A DNA stretch of 35,821 bases from CAZXVU01 sp964644465 (GTDB lineage Bacteria > Chlamydiota > Chlamydiia > Chlamydiales > SM23-39), in the NCBI GenBank assembly GCA_964644465.1, contig CAZXVU010000006.1, positions 1 to 35,821 of the forward strand. Direction: 5' to 3'. The notes beneath the pieces are model-generated. The model was not told the origin of the DNA and did no database searches. It saw nothing but the letters and a program-made list of their open reading frames with translations. Both the position numbers and the translations under genes were made by a program. Position 1 is the first letter of the stretch. The number at the start of each line of letters is the position of its first letter. Positions 17,190 to 26,010 of the stretch are shown piece by piece.

Positions 17190-18817
17190 GAACGGGCTTT
17201 AAGCTTCTCTTCTTGGCGGATTTCGGCCCCTAATCGGCCGAGTTCGTACCCATCAAAGTCGACAAATTTAAAGAAACGCTCAAAAGGAGGCAAGGCAAGA
17301 CTTACTTGGCGGGCCATTTCTTGGGCGATAAGGCGGTAGGTGGGATGTCCAGCTGCCTGAGAGCGGAGTTCGCAGAGCCACTGTAGCGACCGGAGGTTGA
17401 CATGGAAATACCAATGGACATTATAGGCCATGGGGACGACGTACTGGGCCTCTTCGGGAAGCTCAGCTGCAATGACATCATAAGCTTTTTTTGCCTGTTC
17501 CATCGCTTCGTCATATTCTTTTTGCATTTCAGTGCCAATGAGTTCAGGCGGAGTATAATAGCCATAATCGCAGGAAAGAAGCTGTCTCTCCTGGGTGAGC
17601 ATCCGATGCCGATGTAGATCTCGGTAAACCCCAAAATCTGCCAAGATTTCAAAAGTAAAATTGGCATGTTCAAGAGCCCGAGGAGATTTATGTCTTCGGT
17701 TATCTCTCGCAGCGGAAGCTGTTTCGAGAAGACGGGCCATTTCTTCTTCTGGAAGGCGTCGGCAATACTCTTGAAGCTCTTGGAGTCCACCTGGAGAATA
17801 TCCGAAAAGAAGAGCTCCGCCCACTTTCGACATGGCATCCTTATCGTAATATGCTAAACGGACTCCAGGCTTAAAGAACGGCTCAACTTCTTTTGTATGC
17901 TGATCGGCAAATTGACGGATGTCCCCCTGCATAGCTTCGAGGAATTGAGCATAGGCTTGATGATGCTTATGCGCAGGGTCTGAGCGGCGAATAAAAGAAG
18001 GGATGACTTTTGAAAGCTCTTGATACGCTTTCTTTCCGATTTCCTGCATTTCAGCCAAGTTATGGCAATTCAATTTTTGGAGCAGAGTTTCAAAAAAGCG
18101 GCCATTCCCATAAACGCCCATATTGGTCATTGCGCTCGCTGGAAGAAGACCGCGGAGGCAATCCAAGACCTTTGCTCGCAATGCGGCTGTATAAGCCCCT
18201 TTTGAAATTGTCGGTTCTTTTGGAAAGCCTTGCTCGATCAAGGCTGTTAATGGGGGAATAAGCTTGCTATAGACTTCAAAAAGGTGATTGCAGGTTTTTA
18301 AGTAGATTTCTCGATAAGCCGAAGTCATTAAGACAGGTTCTTGGTAAAAGAGATAATGGCCGTTCACTTTCTGATCGAAATAGATATAACGGGTCGACTT
18401 TTCAAGAGGAGACCCCCCAATTCGGCTATCTTCGATGACCTTTGCGGCTAACATAGAGACATTTTCAATGGCCAAATGGGCCCCGCCTAATTCGCCGATC
18501 GAATCATCTCCATAACCATCGAGAATTCGATCATAAAAATTCTGGGCTTTTTGGATCGCCATCATTTGATCTTGGCCGTGATCGCTATCGTTATATTTGC
18601 CTGCGATCGCTGAAAAGGCGGTATCTTCATTCAAGATAAATTCTTTCAACAGGAGGGTGCGAAGGCCTAATGTGGAGCGGGAATAGCGGGAACATAGAGC
18701 GCCTTTAATCACTTCGGGAAGATTGCGCAGAACAAAAATGTTGCTTGAGGTATTGGTTACAAAATGCTCAAGGATTTTAATTTGGCTTTCAGAGAATTCT
18801 TCGTAGCCTTGTAGCAT
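17186..18817 (-). CDS. thyX: FAD-dependent thymidylate synthase, double-domain chlamydial type
   Basis: A 543-residue protein, more than twice the usual ThyX length of 220-250 and apparently made of two ThyX-like halves, as in the C. trachomatis CT632 protein as I remember it. ThyX methylates dUMP to dTMP with methylene-tetrahydrofolate, FAD and NADPH. The canonical RHRx7S..RY site seems divided: the C-terminal half has R403-H404-R405 followed by MLTQERQ but Leu where the motif Ser is expected; the N-terminal half has SPLEKSTRY (136-144), close to the SxNExSxRY end of the motif, without the RHR. A near-perfect Shine-Dalgarno, GGAGGTGA, ends 3 bases before the ATG (GGAGG 6 bases away). It is first in the run thyX-tyrP-tyrP-uvrB. 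Confidence 0.86.
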   Translation of the reverse strand: MLQGYEEFSESQIKILEHFVTNTSSNIFVLRNLPEVIKGALCSRYSRSTLGLRTLLLKEFILNEDTAFSAIAGKYNDSDHGQDQMMAIQKAQNFYDRILDGYGDDSIGELGGAHLAIENVSMLAAKVIEDSRIGGSPLEKSTRYIYFDQKVNGHYLFYQEPVLMTSAYREIYLKTCNHLFEVYSKLIPPLTALIEQGFPKEPTISKGAYTAALRAKVLDCLRGLLPASAMTNMGVYGNGRFFETLLQKLNCHNLAEMQEIGKKAYQELSKVIPSFIRRSDPAHKHHQAYAQFLEAMQGDIRQFADQHTKEVEPFFKPGVRLAYYDKDAMSKVGGALLFGYSPGGLQELQEYCRRLPEEEMARLLETASAARDNRRHKSPRALEHANFTFEILADFGVYRDLHRHRMLTQERQLLSCDYGYYTPPELIGTEMQKEYDEAMEQAKKAYDVIAAELPEEAQYVVPMAYNVHWYFHVNLRSLQWLCELRSQAAGHPTYRLIAQEMARQVSLALPPFERFFKFVDFDGYELGRLGAEIRQEEKLKARS

Positions 18818-18979
18818 TTATCACCTCCAAATATCTGCAATCATTCCCAACTAATTAAGTTGCCAGATCATTTAATGGAGTTCAAGAGTTTTTAAGAGAG
18901 GATGCTATCGAAATGGAGTTCTAAAAAAATCCCAAGTATTGCATCTTGCTTTTAACCAAATCCTTGCTTGAGGTGCATG

Positions 18980-19987
18980 ATGAAACTCGCTGAAAAAGTT
19001 AGCTATTCGATTCCTTTTCGTTTACGCAGAAATCGGAAATCACCGGCTATTCGAAATATGGTCCAAGAAACTCGTTTGACTGCTTCCGATCTGATTGCGC
19101 CATTTTTTATCATTGATGGTGAGAGAAAGAAAGAGGCAATTGCCAGCTTGCCAGGAGTTGAAAGACTATCTATCGATTTGATGATCAAAGAAGCGCTCTC
19201 CTTACAGGAACGAGGAATCCAAGCGGTGACCTTATTTCCTGTCATCGATCCCTCATTAAAAAGCGAATTTGCTGAAGAAGCCTGGAATCCCAATGGCATT
19301 TTGGCTCAAGGGGTTCGAGAGCTCAAAAAAATTGCACCTAATCTCTGCGTCATCACTGACGTCGCTTTAGATCCGTTTACATCTCATGGACATGACGGTT
19401 TGGCCAATGAGCGTGGGGAAGTCCTGAATGATGAAACGATTGACTGTCTCATCCGGATGTCGCTGATGCAAGCTGAAGCAGGAGTTGATTATGTGGCTCC
19501 AAGCGATATGATGGATGGAAGAGTTAAGGCAATCCGCGAAGCTCTCGATCTAGCAGGATACGAAAATGTGGGTATTGTGTCTTACAGCGCAAAATTTGCT
19601 TCAGCTTTATATAGTCCGTTTCGGAATGCCCTCAATGTTAAATTGCAGTTTGGAGATAAAAGAACCTACCAGATGGACCCTGCGAACAGCCGAGAAGCAC
19701 TTTTAGAAGCTGCGCTAGATGAAGAAGAAGGAGCTGACATCTTAATGGTCAAACCAGCGACCTTCTATCTAGATATCATTGCCAAGCTCAGAGAGCAGAC
19801 AAAACGGCCTATCGCCGCATATCATGTAAGCGGAGAGTATGCAATGGTCATGGCAGCTCATCAAGCTGGATATCTCGATGCGAACAAAATTTTTTATGAA
19901 GCGCTTCTCAGCATTAAACGTGCTGGGGCAGACATGATTTTCACCTATGCAATAAAGCATGTTCTCGATTGCATCGAGGTCATGTAA
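18980..19987 (+). CDS. hemB: Delta-aminolevulinic acid dehydratase (porphobilinogen synthase)
   Basis: Condenses two 5-aminolevulinate molecules to porphobilinogen in haem synthesis. The two Schiff-base lysines are visible: Lys 205 in SYSAKFASALYSPFRNA and Lys 258 in MVKPATFYLDI. The metal-loop reads DVALDPFTSHGHDG (from Asp 127), with Asp/Ala in place of the cysteines of zinc enzymes, so this is the magnesium/potassium type found in Pseudomonas and others. Length of 335 residues is normal. ATG codons lie at 18977 and 18980; the second is preferred because GAGG ends 6 bases before it, against 3 for the first. It is divergent from thyX, and its stop lies in a hairpin shared with the converging gene. 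Confidence 0.95.
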   Translation: MKLAEKVSYSIPFRLRRNRKSPAIRNMVQETRLTASDLIAPFFIIDGERKKEAIASLPGVERLSIDLMIKEALSLQERGIQAVTLFPVIDPSLKSEFAEEAWNPNGILAQGVRELKKIAPNLCVITDVALDPFTSHGHDGLANERGEVLNDETIDCLIRMSLMQAEAGVDYVAPSDMMDGRVKAIREALDLAGYENVGIVSYSAKFASALYSPFRNALNVKLQFGDKRTYQMDPANSREALLEAALDEEEGADILMVKPATFYLDIIAKLREQTKRPIAAYHVSGEYAMVMAAHQAGYLDANKIFYEALLSIKRAGADMIFTYAIKHVLDCIEVM

Positions 19988-20000
19988 AGCAGCTTTACAT
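19982..20000. terminator. Perfect hairpin at the hemB / yjbH convergent stop codons
   Basis: ATGTAAAG-CAG-CTTTACAT is a perfect 8-bp inverted repeat with a 3-base loop, lying across the hemB stop (19985-19987) and ending at the stop of the converging gene. There is no long T tract on either side, so a terminator or an mRNA 3'-end stabiliser are both possible. Its first 18 bases occur again at 27545-27562. Confidence 0.4.
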
Positions 20001-22177
20001 TAGAAGAAGCCAGGCTTGGTGTTATAGCGGGCCCAGTATAAGGTGGGATAGAGCGGCCTTCCTGTATTTGCTCGCGCTCCGCAGTCTCTGAGCCAAGCCG
20101 ACATTGCATAACCGATTCGCGTTCGGCTGGTCTTATTCAAAAACATGTCGAGAGGAAGAGTTATAGAGAATCCTTTATCGTAATACCTACGGCCGCCAAG
20201 CATATCTTCAGCATTTGTGAAGGTATACCAAAGTCCTACGCGTAAACCGCTAAGGAAGGTCCTTGCTCCTTCAATTCGTATCCCCTTATCTCGGGCCAAA
20301 AATTGCCCTGCGCTCACTTTGAAATCGAGGTTGAAAGGTTTATATTCATAGTAAAAGTCTACGAAATATTGGAGACCGGTATAAGGGAGAAAAATTTCTC
20401 CATTGTCGGTCAATTTTCGGATTTTCTTCTGGAATCCAAGGCCATAATAGCTTCTTTTCCAAACAGTGGAAGCTTCAAATCCAATGCCCCAATTGAAATG
20501 AACCGGATAATAAAGGGTTTCCAAAGAGACCCCTCCATAAGCCATTTCAAAATAGCCTAAAGCTAGCCGAGAGAACCATCCTTTCCCTATATTCCAACTT
20601 TTTTGCAAAAATGCTTGTTCAACATGGAAAGAACTGGATTTATTGTAGAGGATCGAATCGGTGCGGACATTGATAATGCGGGAAGGATTTAAAGCATCCC
20701 TGTCACCCACATCCATCATGGTTGATTTAGCTGTATAAGTCCCCCATAGGCAATAGTAGATTTCATCGAAAAGATAGCCTTCTGGACCCAGCGCTAGACC
20801 CACCTCGTATTTGAATTTCCCGGTGCTGCTTCCAAAAAAAGTCCTCATCCAAGGACGGAAAGTAAGAATCCAAATAGGTTTATGACGTTTATAGAGTAGA
20901 GAGGAATTATAGGCTTTTGGCCTATGCGTTGCTTCTCGATTCGGGGCAACGACACGGAATTCTTCTTCTCCCATTTTTGCTTCAATATATCGCTTTAGAT
21001 CTTCGACGCGAAACCGATATTCATAAACAGGCACTCCTTCGGCTTCGACGACGGCCGTTACTGTTGTAATATTGCAAGGAACCAGCGACCCAAGGACATA
21101 CTCGATCCGACAGCGAACGTCTTCTTCCTCTCGATACCGTACATTGACAATCTTCATCCAGAGGCGGTCGCATCCATTTTTGTCAGGGACTAAATAAAGA
21201 GTAAAGAGGTCGAATCCCTGTTCTTTAAATGCGTAGGCAAGTTCTTGGGCAAATTCTTGCTGCGATCGCAAAATGCCAAGAGGTTGCGTGTCTACTGGGG
21301 CGCAATAAGGAGGGGGATCGTAAATTTTTGGGAAAAGGCCTTTAGAAGCCCCTAAGTTATAGTTGAAAGCAAGGCTCGCGGCAATATCATCCCCTCGAAT
21401 CGTACTCGCAGAAAGTCGGAAGAGATCCCATAATTTGTATTGAAGGCCGGCATTGATCCTGCTTTTTACAACGCGCCCATGTACATGTTCCGGGCCATGA
21501 TGTTTATAATCGTTGGCGTCGTATTCAGCAGCAAGAGTGATATCCTTCCAAAAATGGGTAGATTGACGCCAAGGAGTCCATGCAAGTCCCCCATAAAATC
21601 CTTTAATTCTGCCCCGGCCCCATCCAAGAGTGGCTTCAAAGTTATAAGAGAGAAATTCCTTCGTTGCCGCTACATAGAAAGAGTGGAAACGGCAGGTCCC
21701 CAGAAAATCGTTCCAACCTAGGGCAAAATCAGGAAGAAATGGAAATCCGTCTTCTTTTCTCAATAAAATGAATTTGATATTCGCTGACCTTTCGGCATCG
21801 TCTCCGAATCCTCTATGTCCGAAATTCGCCTCTGTAAGCCCATGAAAAATTGTATAATTCCCTGTGGTTTCGATGTGATCAAAAAATTGGAAACCCAAGC
21901 TCCAGAGGCGATAGGGAGGCAGGTAAGCGTAGCCTAAGCCAATTGTGCCAGCATCAAAAGTACGGGCTGAAGGCATAAGAAAGTAGCCGCCCTGGAGTTG
22001 ATAGTTGATCACCAGCGGAAGGCGGTCATGGATCTTTTTTTCAATTTTACTGACGGTTTCTAGATCCCGGAACAGCTGGGAGGCTGGAGAATCGAGACAT
22101 AGGCTATCTTCACCTGGAAAATCCTGGCCTGCCAAAGGAATCCAAAGAAGAAGGAAAAAAAGCCCAAGCCATTTCAT
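20000..22177 (-). CDS. YjbH/GfcD-like outer-membrane beta-barrel protein
   Basis: A 725-residue protein with a cleavable signal sequence (about residues 1-17, hydrophobic, ending in LAGQ). Early blocks INYQLQGGYFLMPSARTFDAG, YLPPYRLWSLGFQFFD, PDFALGWNDFLGT and LGWGRGRIKGFYGGLAW follow the order and spacing of the YjbH (DUF940) family as I know it, and the length is close to the usual 700. The rest alternates aromatic and polar residues in the manner of a beta-barrel and ends in Phe. YjbH and its relative GfcD are outer-membrane proteins encoded with exopolysaccharide or group 4 capsule genes in enterobacteria; their exact job is not settled. The link to the polysaccharide locus 10 kb away is inference. 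It stands between hemB and greA, transcribed against both. Confidence 0.78.
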   Translation of the reverse strand: MKWLGLFFLLLWIPLAGQDFPGEDSLCLDSPASQLFRDLETVSKIEKKIHDRLPLVINYQLQGGYFLMPSARTFDAGTIGLGYAYLPPYRLWSLGFQFFDHIETTGNYTIFHGLTEANFGHRGFGDDAERSANIKFILLRKEDGFPFLPDFALGWNDFLGTCRFHSFYVAATKEFLSYNFEATLGWGRGRIKGFYGGLAWTPWRQSTHFWKDITLAAEYDANDYKHHGPEHVHGRVVKSRINAGLQYKLWDLFRLSASTIRGDDIAASLAFNYNLGASKGLFPKIYDPPPYCAPVDTQPLGILRSQQEFAQELAYAFKEQGFDLFTLYLVPDKNGCDRLWMKIVNVRYREEEDVRCRIEYVLGSLVPCNITTVTAVVEAEGVPVYEYRFRVEDLKRYIEAKMGEEEFRVVAPNREATHRPKAYNSSLLYKRHKPIWILTFRPWMRTFFGSSTGKFKYEVGLALGPEGYLFDEIYYCLWGTYTAKSTMMDVGDRDALNPSRIINVRTDSILYNKSSSFHVEQAFLQKSWNIGKGWFSRLALGYFEMAYGGVSLETLYYPVHFNWGIGFEASTVWKRSYYGLGFQKKIRKLTDNGEIFLPYTGLQYFVDFYYEYKPFNLDFKVSAGQFLARDKGIRIEGARTFLSGLRVGLWYTFTNAEDMLGGRRYYDKGFSITLPLDMFLNKTSRTRIGYAMSAWLRDCGARANTGRPLYPTLYWARYNTKPGFF

Positions 22178-22337
22178 GTTTTACAGAAGAGAGAGGTTTT
22201 TTGATCCTCAAATTTGATTTTAAAAAATGTCATAGGAGAATCAGCTGAATTTTGAAAGCGTAGGGGGGCAAAGGTTTTCTTGCAAGAAAGTTTTGATCTC
22301 CATTCCTTTCTGCTTTATTGATTCTTAAACTCTTGAA

Positions 22338-22366
22338 TTGAAGATTATTTCTCTTCTTCCTATACT
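22338..22366 (+). promoter_or_regulatory. Candidate promoter of greA
   Basis: TTGAAG (22338-22343) and TATACT (22361-22366, 5 of 6 matches) are 17 bases apart. Transcription would begin near 22373, giving a leader of about 30 bases with the ribosome site GAGAAAGG at 22393-22400, 3 bases before the greA ATG. Confidence 0.5.
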
Positions 22367-22403
22367 CCTCACTGAGAAGATTCAGATTTTTTGAGAAAGG
22401 TGC

Positions 22404-24575
22404 ATGGCGTACTTAAAAGATTTTCGCGAAAGAATACAAAATAATGACTATCCGGGATTTTTAAAAATCTGGGAAGAATACTGCTATGGAGATCAGCCTG
22501 ACGGCGAAGAAATCACAGCTGTTTTAGAAAGCGTAAGAACATCCGACTTGGCAAAGCCTTTCGGAGTCCATGTCGAGCGAATTCTCCCTCTTTGGAGAGA
22601 ACTCAAAGATCCGAAACAAATCCACAGTGTTCTTCGTCTCATTTTCGATCTGCAGACAACAAATAGCGAAGATCTCGCTGATTTAGGGATCGAGTATTTG
22701 AAAAATCAGAATGCGAACGATCCTCTTTTATTAGAAAAATTCCGATTGATCGGCTTGCGCAACAAAGAACGGTTCCAAGCAGCTATCCGTAATTTCGAAT
22801 TATTGACCCACATGAAAAAAGGGAATTATGTATTCCATACGGGCGGTTGGGGCACTGGCGAGATCATCGATGTTTCTTTTGTACGAGAAGAACTGACCTT
22901 AGAATTTGAATATGTCATTGGACCTCAGCATTTCTCTTTTGAAAAAGCATTTAAAACACTCCTTCCTCTTCCTCCTGATCATTTTTATACCCGCCGATTT
23001 GGCAATCCAGACCAATTAGAAAAGGAAGCCCGAGAAAATCCTGCGGAAGTTGTCAGGATGTTACTCAGAGATTTAGGCCCAAAGACAGCTGCGGAAATAA
23101 AGGAAGAGCTCGCTGATTTAGTCATTCCAACAGAAGATTGGAACAGATGGTGGCAAACAGCCCGCTCAAAGCTTAAGAAAGATACCAAAATTGAATCTCC
23201 TAAAGAACTCAAAGATCCCTTCCGCCTGCGTGAAGAAGACGTGCCTCATGAAGTAGCGTTGCACAAAGCTTTAGAAACAAAACCGAGCGTGAACGCGACC
23301 ATACAAATGATTTACACCTTCTTAAGAGACTTTCCTGAAACTCTTAAGAACGGTGAATTCAAAGCTTCTTTGGAAGCTCGCTTGAAAGATGTGTTGGTCC
23401 AAGAGCAGCTCAATGACAGCCAAAAATTGCAGGTTCTCTTTTTCCTAGACGACCTTAATATTCCAAAAATCTCCGAGCAGATATCTGGAATTTTAACCCA
23501 GATGAAAACTGTTCCAGATGTCATCCGTACTATCGAAGTAATGGCCTTTCAAAAACGGGCGCTTCAACAGGTTCATAAGCTACGCAAAGATTGGTCGGAG
23601 ATCTATCTCGATTTAATATTCACTGTAGATCAAAACCTGCTTCGGGACTTTATCTTAAACGAATTGGATGTTCCTCAAACAAAAGATCTCTTGAAACAAA
23701 AACTCAATACACTGCTGATCCATCCTCTTTCTTTCCCTGATGTTTTTGTCTGGTACTTTCAAAAAATCATCGATAAAAAATCGAAACTTCCCTTTACCGA
23801 ACCGGAAGGAAAAAATCGATTTTTTGAAGGGCTTCTCATCATCCTCGACCATCTGGAACAAAAGCCCCAACAGCGCGATCTTGCAAAAAAAATCATCTCT
23901 CTTTTAACAACCGACCGTTACAAGATTGTACGGGATATCATGCAGCATTCAAGCATCGAAGAGGTCAAAGAATACCTCCTTTTAGCTACAAAATGCGGAT
24001 CATTGACTGATCATGATATCAAGATCCTTCACTCTCTTGGAGAGGTTGTCCATCCTTCCTTGACCCGTTTGAGAAAAGATAAAGACCACGGATCAACCGA
24101 AGATAACATCATTTGGACAACACAGGAAGGATACCAGAGAACACAGCTCCGAATCCAGCAGATCGCCACTGTGGAAACAGTTCATAATGCGAGAGAGATT
24201 GAGGCAGCTCGTGCCCTCGGCGACTTGCGCGAAAATGCCGAATTTAAAGCCGCTCTTGAACGGCGCGATCGCCTTCAGACGGAATTAAAATTCCTCTCCG
24301 ATCAAATTGCTAGAGCGCGTATTTTGACCCCCGAAGATGTGGGTTCTGATGAGGTGGGCATTGGATCGGTAGTACATTGCCGCGATTCGAAAGGGGAACA
24401 TCTCCGTTTCACCTTGTTAGGTCCTTGGGATGCGGATCCTGAAAAGCATATTCTCTCTTTCCAGTCTAAACTTGCACAAGCAATGAAAGGTCAGACAGTT
24501 GGAGAAAAATTCGAGTTCCAAGGCGAGACCTTTACAATTGCCGAAATCGATAATTATTTTGATCAGAAAAAATAG
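22404..24575 (+). CDS. greA: Transcript cleavage factor GreA with long chlamydial N-terminal extension
   Basis: GreA enters the secondary channel of RNA polymerase and stimulates cleavage of backtracked RNA. Ordinary GreA has about 158 residues; here the recognisable part is only the C-terminal 150 or so of 723 residues, from about 571 (TTQEGYQRTQLRIQQI). It has the coiled-coil with acidic tip in LGDLRENAEFKAALERRD (Asp 607, Glu 610) and the FKBP-like end (IGSVVHCRDSKGEHLRFTLL). The first 570 residues are helical, rich in charged residues, and of unknown function; a similar extension is found in chlamydial GreA, which is about 715 residues long in C. trachomatis. The start is well supported by GAGAAAGG. 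Downstream rdgB begins 30 bases after the stop. Confidence 0.93.
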   Translation: MAYLKDFRERIQNNDYPGFLKIWEEYCYGDQPDGEEITAVLESVRTSDLAKPFGVHVERILPLWRELKDPKQIHSVLRLIFDLQTTNSEDLADLGIEYLKNQNANDPLLLEKFRLIGLRNKERFQAAIRNFELLTHMKKGNYVFHTGGWGTGEIIDVSFVREELTLEFEYVIGPQHFSFEKAFKTLLPLPPDHFYTRRFGNPDQLEKEARENPAEVVRMLLRDLGPKTAAEIKEELADLVIPTEDWNRWWQTARSKLKKDTKIESPKELKDPFRLREEDVPHEVALHKALETKPSVNATIQMIYTFLRDFPETLKNGEFKASLEARLKDVLVQEQLNDSQKLQVLFFLDDLNIPKISEQISGILTQMKTVPDVIRTIEVMAFQKRALQQVHKLRKDWSEIYLDLIFTVDQNLLRDFILNELDVPQTKDLLKQKLNTLLIHPLSFPDVFVWYFQKIIDKKSKLPFTEPEGKNRFFEGLLIILDHLEQKPQQRDLAKKIISLLTTDRYKIVRDIMQHSSIEEVKEYLLLATKCGSLTDHDIKILHSLGEVVHPSLTRLRKDKDHGSTEDNIIWTTQEGYQRTQLRIQQIATVETVHNAREIEAARALGDLRENAEFKAALERRDRLQTELKFLSDQIARARILTPEDVGSDEVGIGSVVHCRDSKGEHLRFTLLGPWDADPEKHILSFQSKLAQAMKGQTVGEKFEFQGETFTIAEIDNYFDQKK

Positions 24576-24583
24576 ATCCACTA

Positions 24584-24621
24584 TGGTTGGGGCGTAGGTT
24601 TCAATATGTCTGCCCCAACCA
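24584..24621 (+). promoter_or_regulatory. GC-rich hairpin with the rdgB start codon in its loop
   Basis: TGGTTGGGGC (24584-24593) and GCCCCAACCA (24612-24621) are perfectly complementary over 10 bp. The 18-base loop contains an AGG ribosome site (24596-24598) and the ATG at 24606. Such a stem in the mRNA could hold the start codon exposed in a loop, limit ribosome loading, or act as a weak terminator after greA. It is not followed by a T tract. Confidence 0.55.
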
Positions 24622-25244
24622 AAAATCAATCCGCCTCTACTTTAGAACTTGTGATTGCGAGCACGAATGTTCATAAAGTTCGTGAATTTCGCTCCATGTT
24701 AAAAACTATACTTCGGATTGATCTTCTAAGCCTTTCTGATTTTCCCAATTATATTCCTCCCGAAGAAACGGGAAAAACCTTCGAAGAGAATGCAATCCTC
24801 AAGGCAACTCATGCTGCCAAAGCTCTGAATAGATGGGTCATTGCCGATGATTCCGGTCTTGTTGTTCCCGCTTTGAATGGAGCTCCAGGGGTTTACTCTG
24901 CTCGATATGCTGGAAATGATGCTACTGATTTAGAAAATCGAAAGAAGATCATCGAAGAGATGATGAATTTGCTGGATGAAGACAGACAAGCTTTTTATGA
25001 ATGCACAATCGCTTTAGCCTCTCCAGCCGGTCTTAAAAAATGTGTGAAAGGGACTTGCGAAGGACATCTCTTAAGCCAAGATCGAGGAGGAAGCGGATTT
25101 GGCTACGATCCTCTTTTTGTGAAGCATGGATACAGCAAAAGTTTTGGCGAGCTTGAAGAATCGATAAAAAACAGAGTCTCACACCGTCGAAAAGCCCTGG
25201 ATAAGATCGTTCTTTCCCTGGAATCTATCATGAATGGCGGCTGA
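24606..25244 (+). CDS. rdgB: XTP/dITP diphosphatase (non-canonical purine NTP pyrophosphatase, HAM1/RdgB family)
   Basis: Removes ITP, dITP and XTP from the nucleotide pool by hydrolysis to the monophosphate. The N-terminal LVIASTNVHKVREFRSML is the substrate-binding signature, ENAILKATHAAKAL and ADDSGLVVPALNGAPGVYSA carry the metal and catalytic residues, GGSGFGYDPLF and SHRRKAL complete the family pattern. Its 212 residues are slightly more than the usual 197-200, the excess being about ten residues before the first strand. A GTG at 24651 would give the common short form, but has no visible ribosome site; the ATG at 24606 is kept, with AGG 7 bases away inside a hairpin loop. The next gene starts 8 bases after the stop. 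Confidence 0.93.
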   Translation: MSAPTKNQSASTLELVIASTNVHKVREFRSMLKTILRIDLLSLSDFPNYIPPEETGKTFEENAILKATHAAKALNRWVIADDSGLVVPALNGAPGVYSARYAGNDATDLENRKKIIEEMMNLLDEDRQAFYECTIALASPAGLKKCVKGTCEGHLLSQDRGGSGFGYDPLFVKHGYSKSFGELEESIKNRVSHRRKALDKIVLSLESIMNGG

Positions 25245-25252
25245 ATCAGCTG

Positions 25253-25741
25253 ATGGTTTATTTCATCGATGGTTATAATCTCATCTTCAGCCTTATTGAT
25301 TCCAAAGAAAGCCTCCAAATCCTCCGACAAAAAGTGATCCATCTCCTTCAAAAAAAATTTGCTCATCTAAACCTTACAGGCCTTCTTGTTTTTGATGGAG
25401 CGCATCGTCGCGATGAAGAAAGCGGCCTTTCTTATCCGAGCCCGCTCGTTGTAGCTTATACTCCAAAAGGGCAAAGCGCTGATGAATACATTTTGGAACA
25501 AATAGAAGGATCTTCACGCAGAGCTTTAATTACTGTTGTGACGAATGATCGAGGATTGGGCATGCATGCCAAATCAATGGGAGCAAAAGTACAATCCAAT
25601 TCAGCGTTCATTCATTGGCTCAAAGGGAAAGTCCAGAAAGTGAGAAAAAAAGAAATAGAACCTGCCGACACAAAGCAAAATATCGAGCGTCTTTTAAAAA
25701 TCTTTGAAGACAAACTCAAAAAAAAGCTGGAAGATTCTTAG
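25253..25741 (+). CDS. NYN/YacP-like PIN-fold ribonuclease-type protein
   Basis: A 162-residue protein. It begins VYFIDGYNLIF, the Asp-Gly-Tyr-Asn signature of the YacP/Rae1 branch of the NYN domain, and goes on with GLLVFDGAHR, SADEYILEQIE and VVTNDRGLGMHAKSMG, which supply the remaining acidic residues of a PIN-type active site. In Bacillus subtilis the family member Rae1 is a ribosome-associated mRNA endonuclease; whether this one acts on the ribosome is unknown. The last 40 residues are lysine-rich and probably helical. It follows rdgB by 8 bases and its end overlaps the converging acylphosphatase gene by 4 bases. Confidence 0.83.
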   Translation: MVYFIDGYNLIFSLIDSKESLQILRQKVIHLLQKKFAHLNLTGLLVFDGAHRRDEESGLSYPSPLVVAYTPKGQSADEYILEQIEGSSRRALITVVTNDRGLGMHAKSMGAKVQSNSAFIHWLKGKVQKVRKKEIEPADTKQNIERLLKIFEDKLKKKLEDS

Positions 25742-26010
25742 CGGACTTCGAAGGTTGTATAGGGTTCCTGAGTCGGCCGATATTTTGTATCGAGAAAAGC
25801 GATGCTCCCAAGACCTGGCCTTGACTGGACAGTATGTAAAAAGGCTTGGATCTGCTCCTCAGTACCCTGAGCGCAAATTTCTACGCGCCCGTCCGATAGA
25901 TTGCGGACGAATCCCTTAATATCATGAAGCAAAGCATGCCTTTTGACAGCCGCCCTAAACCCTACTCCTTGAACAACGCCAGACACAAAAATATGTACTT
26001 CGCGAATCAT
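25738..26010 (-). CDS. acyP: Acylphosphatase
   Basis: A 90-residue enzyme of normal length that hydrolyses acyl-phosphates such as carbamoyl- or 1,3-bisphosphoglycerate. VSGVVQGVGFRAAV holds the conserved phosphate-binding loop with the catalytic Arg, and GFVRNLSDGRVEI holds the catalytic Asn. The ATG overlaps the dusB stop (ATGA), so it is the last gene of the yggT-dusB-acyP operon. Confidence 0.93.
   Translation of the reverse strand: MIREVHIFVSGVVQGVGFRAAVKRHALLHDIKGFVRNLSDGRVEICAQGTEEQIQAFLHTVQSRPGLGSIAFLDTKYRPTQEPYTTFEVR

Noticed and set aside
18848..18862. CAACT-AATTA-AGTTG inverted repeat in the thyX-hemB divergent region as an operator
   Set aside because: Only five base pairs per arm and no convincing promoter boxes around it, so too little to support a regulatory site.
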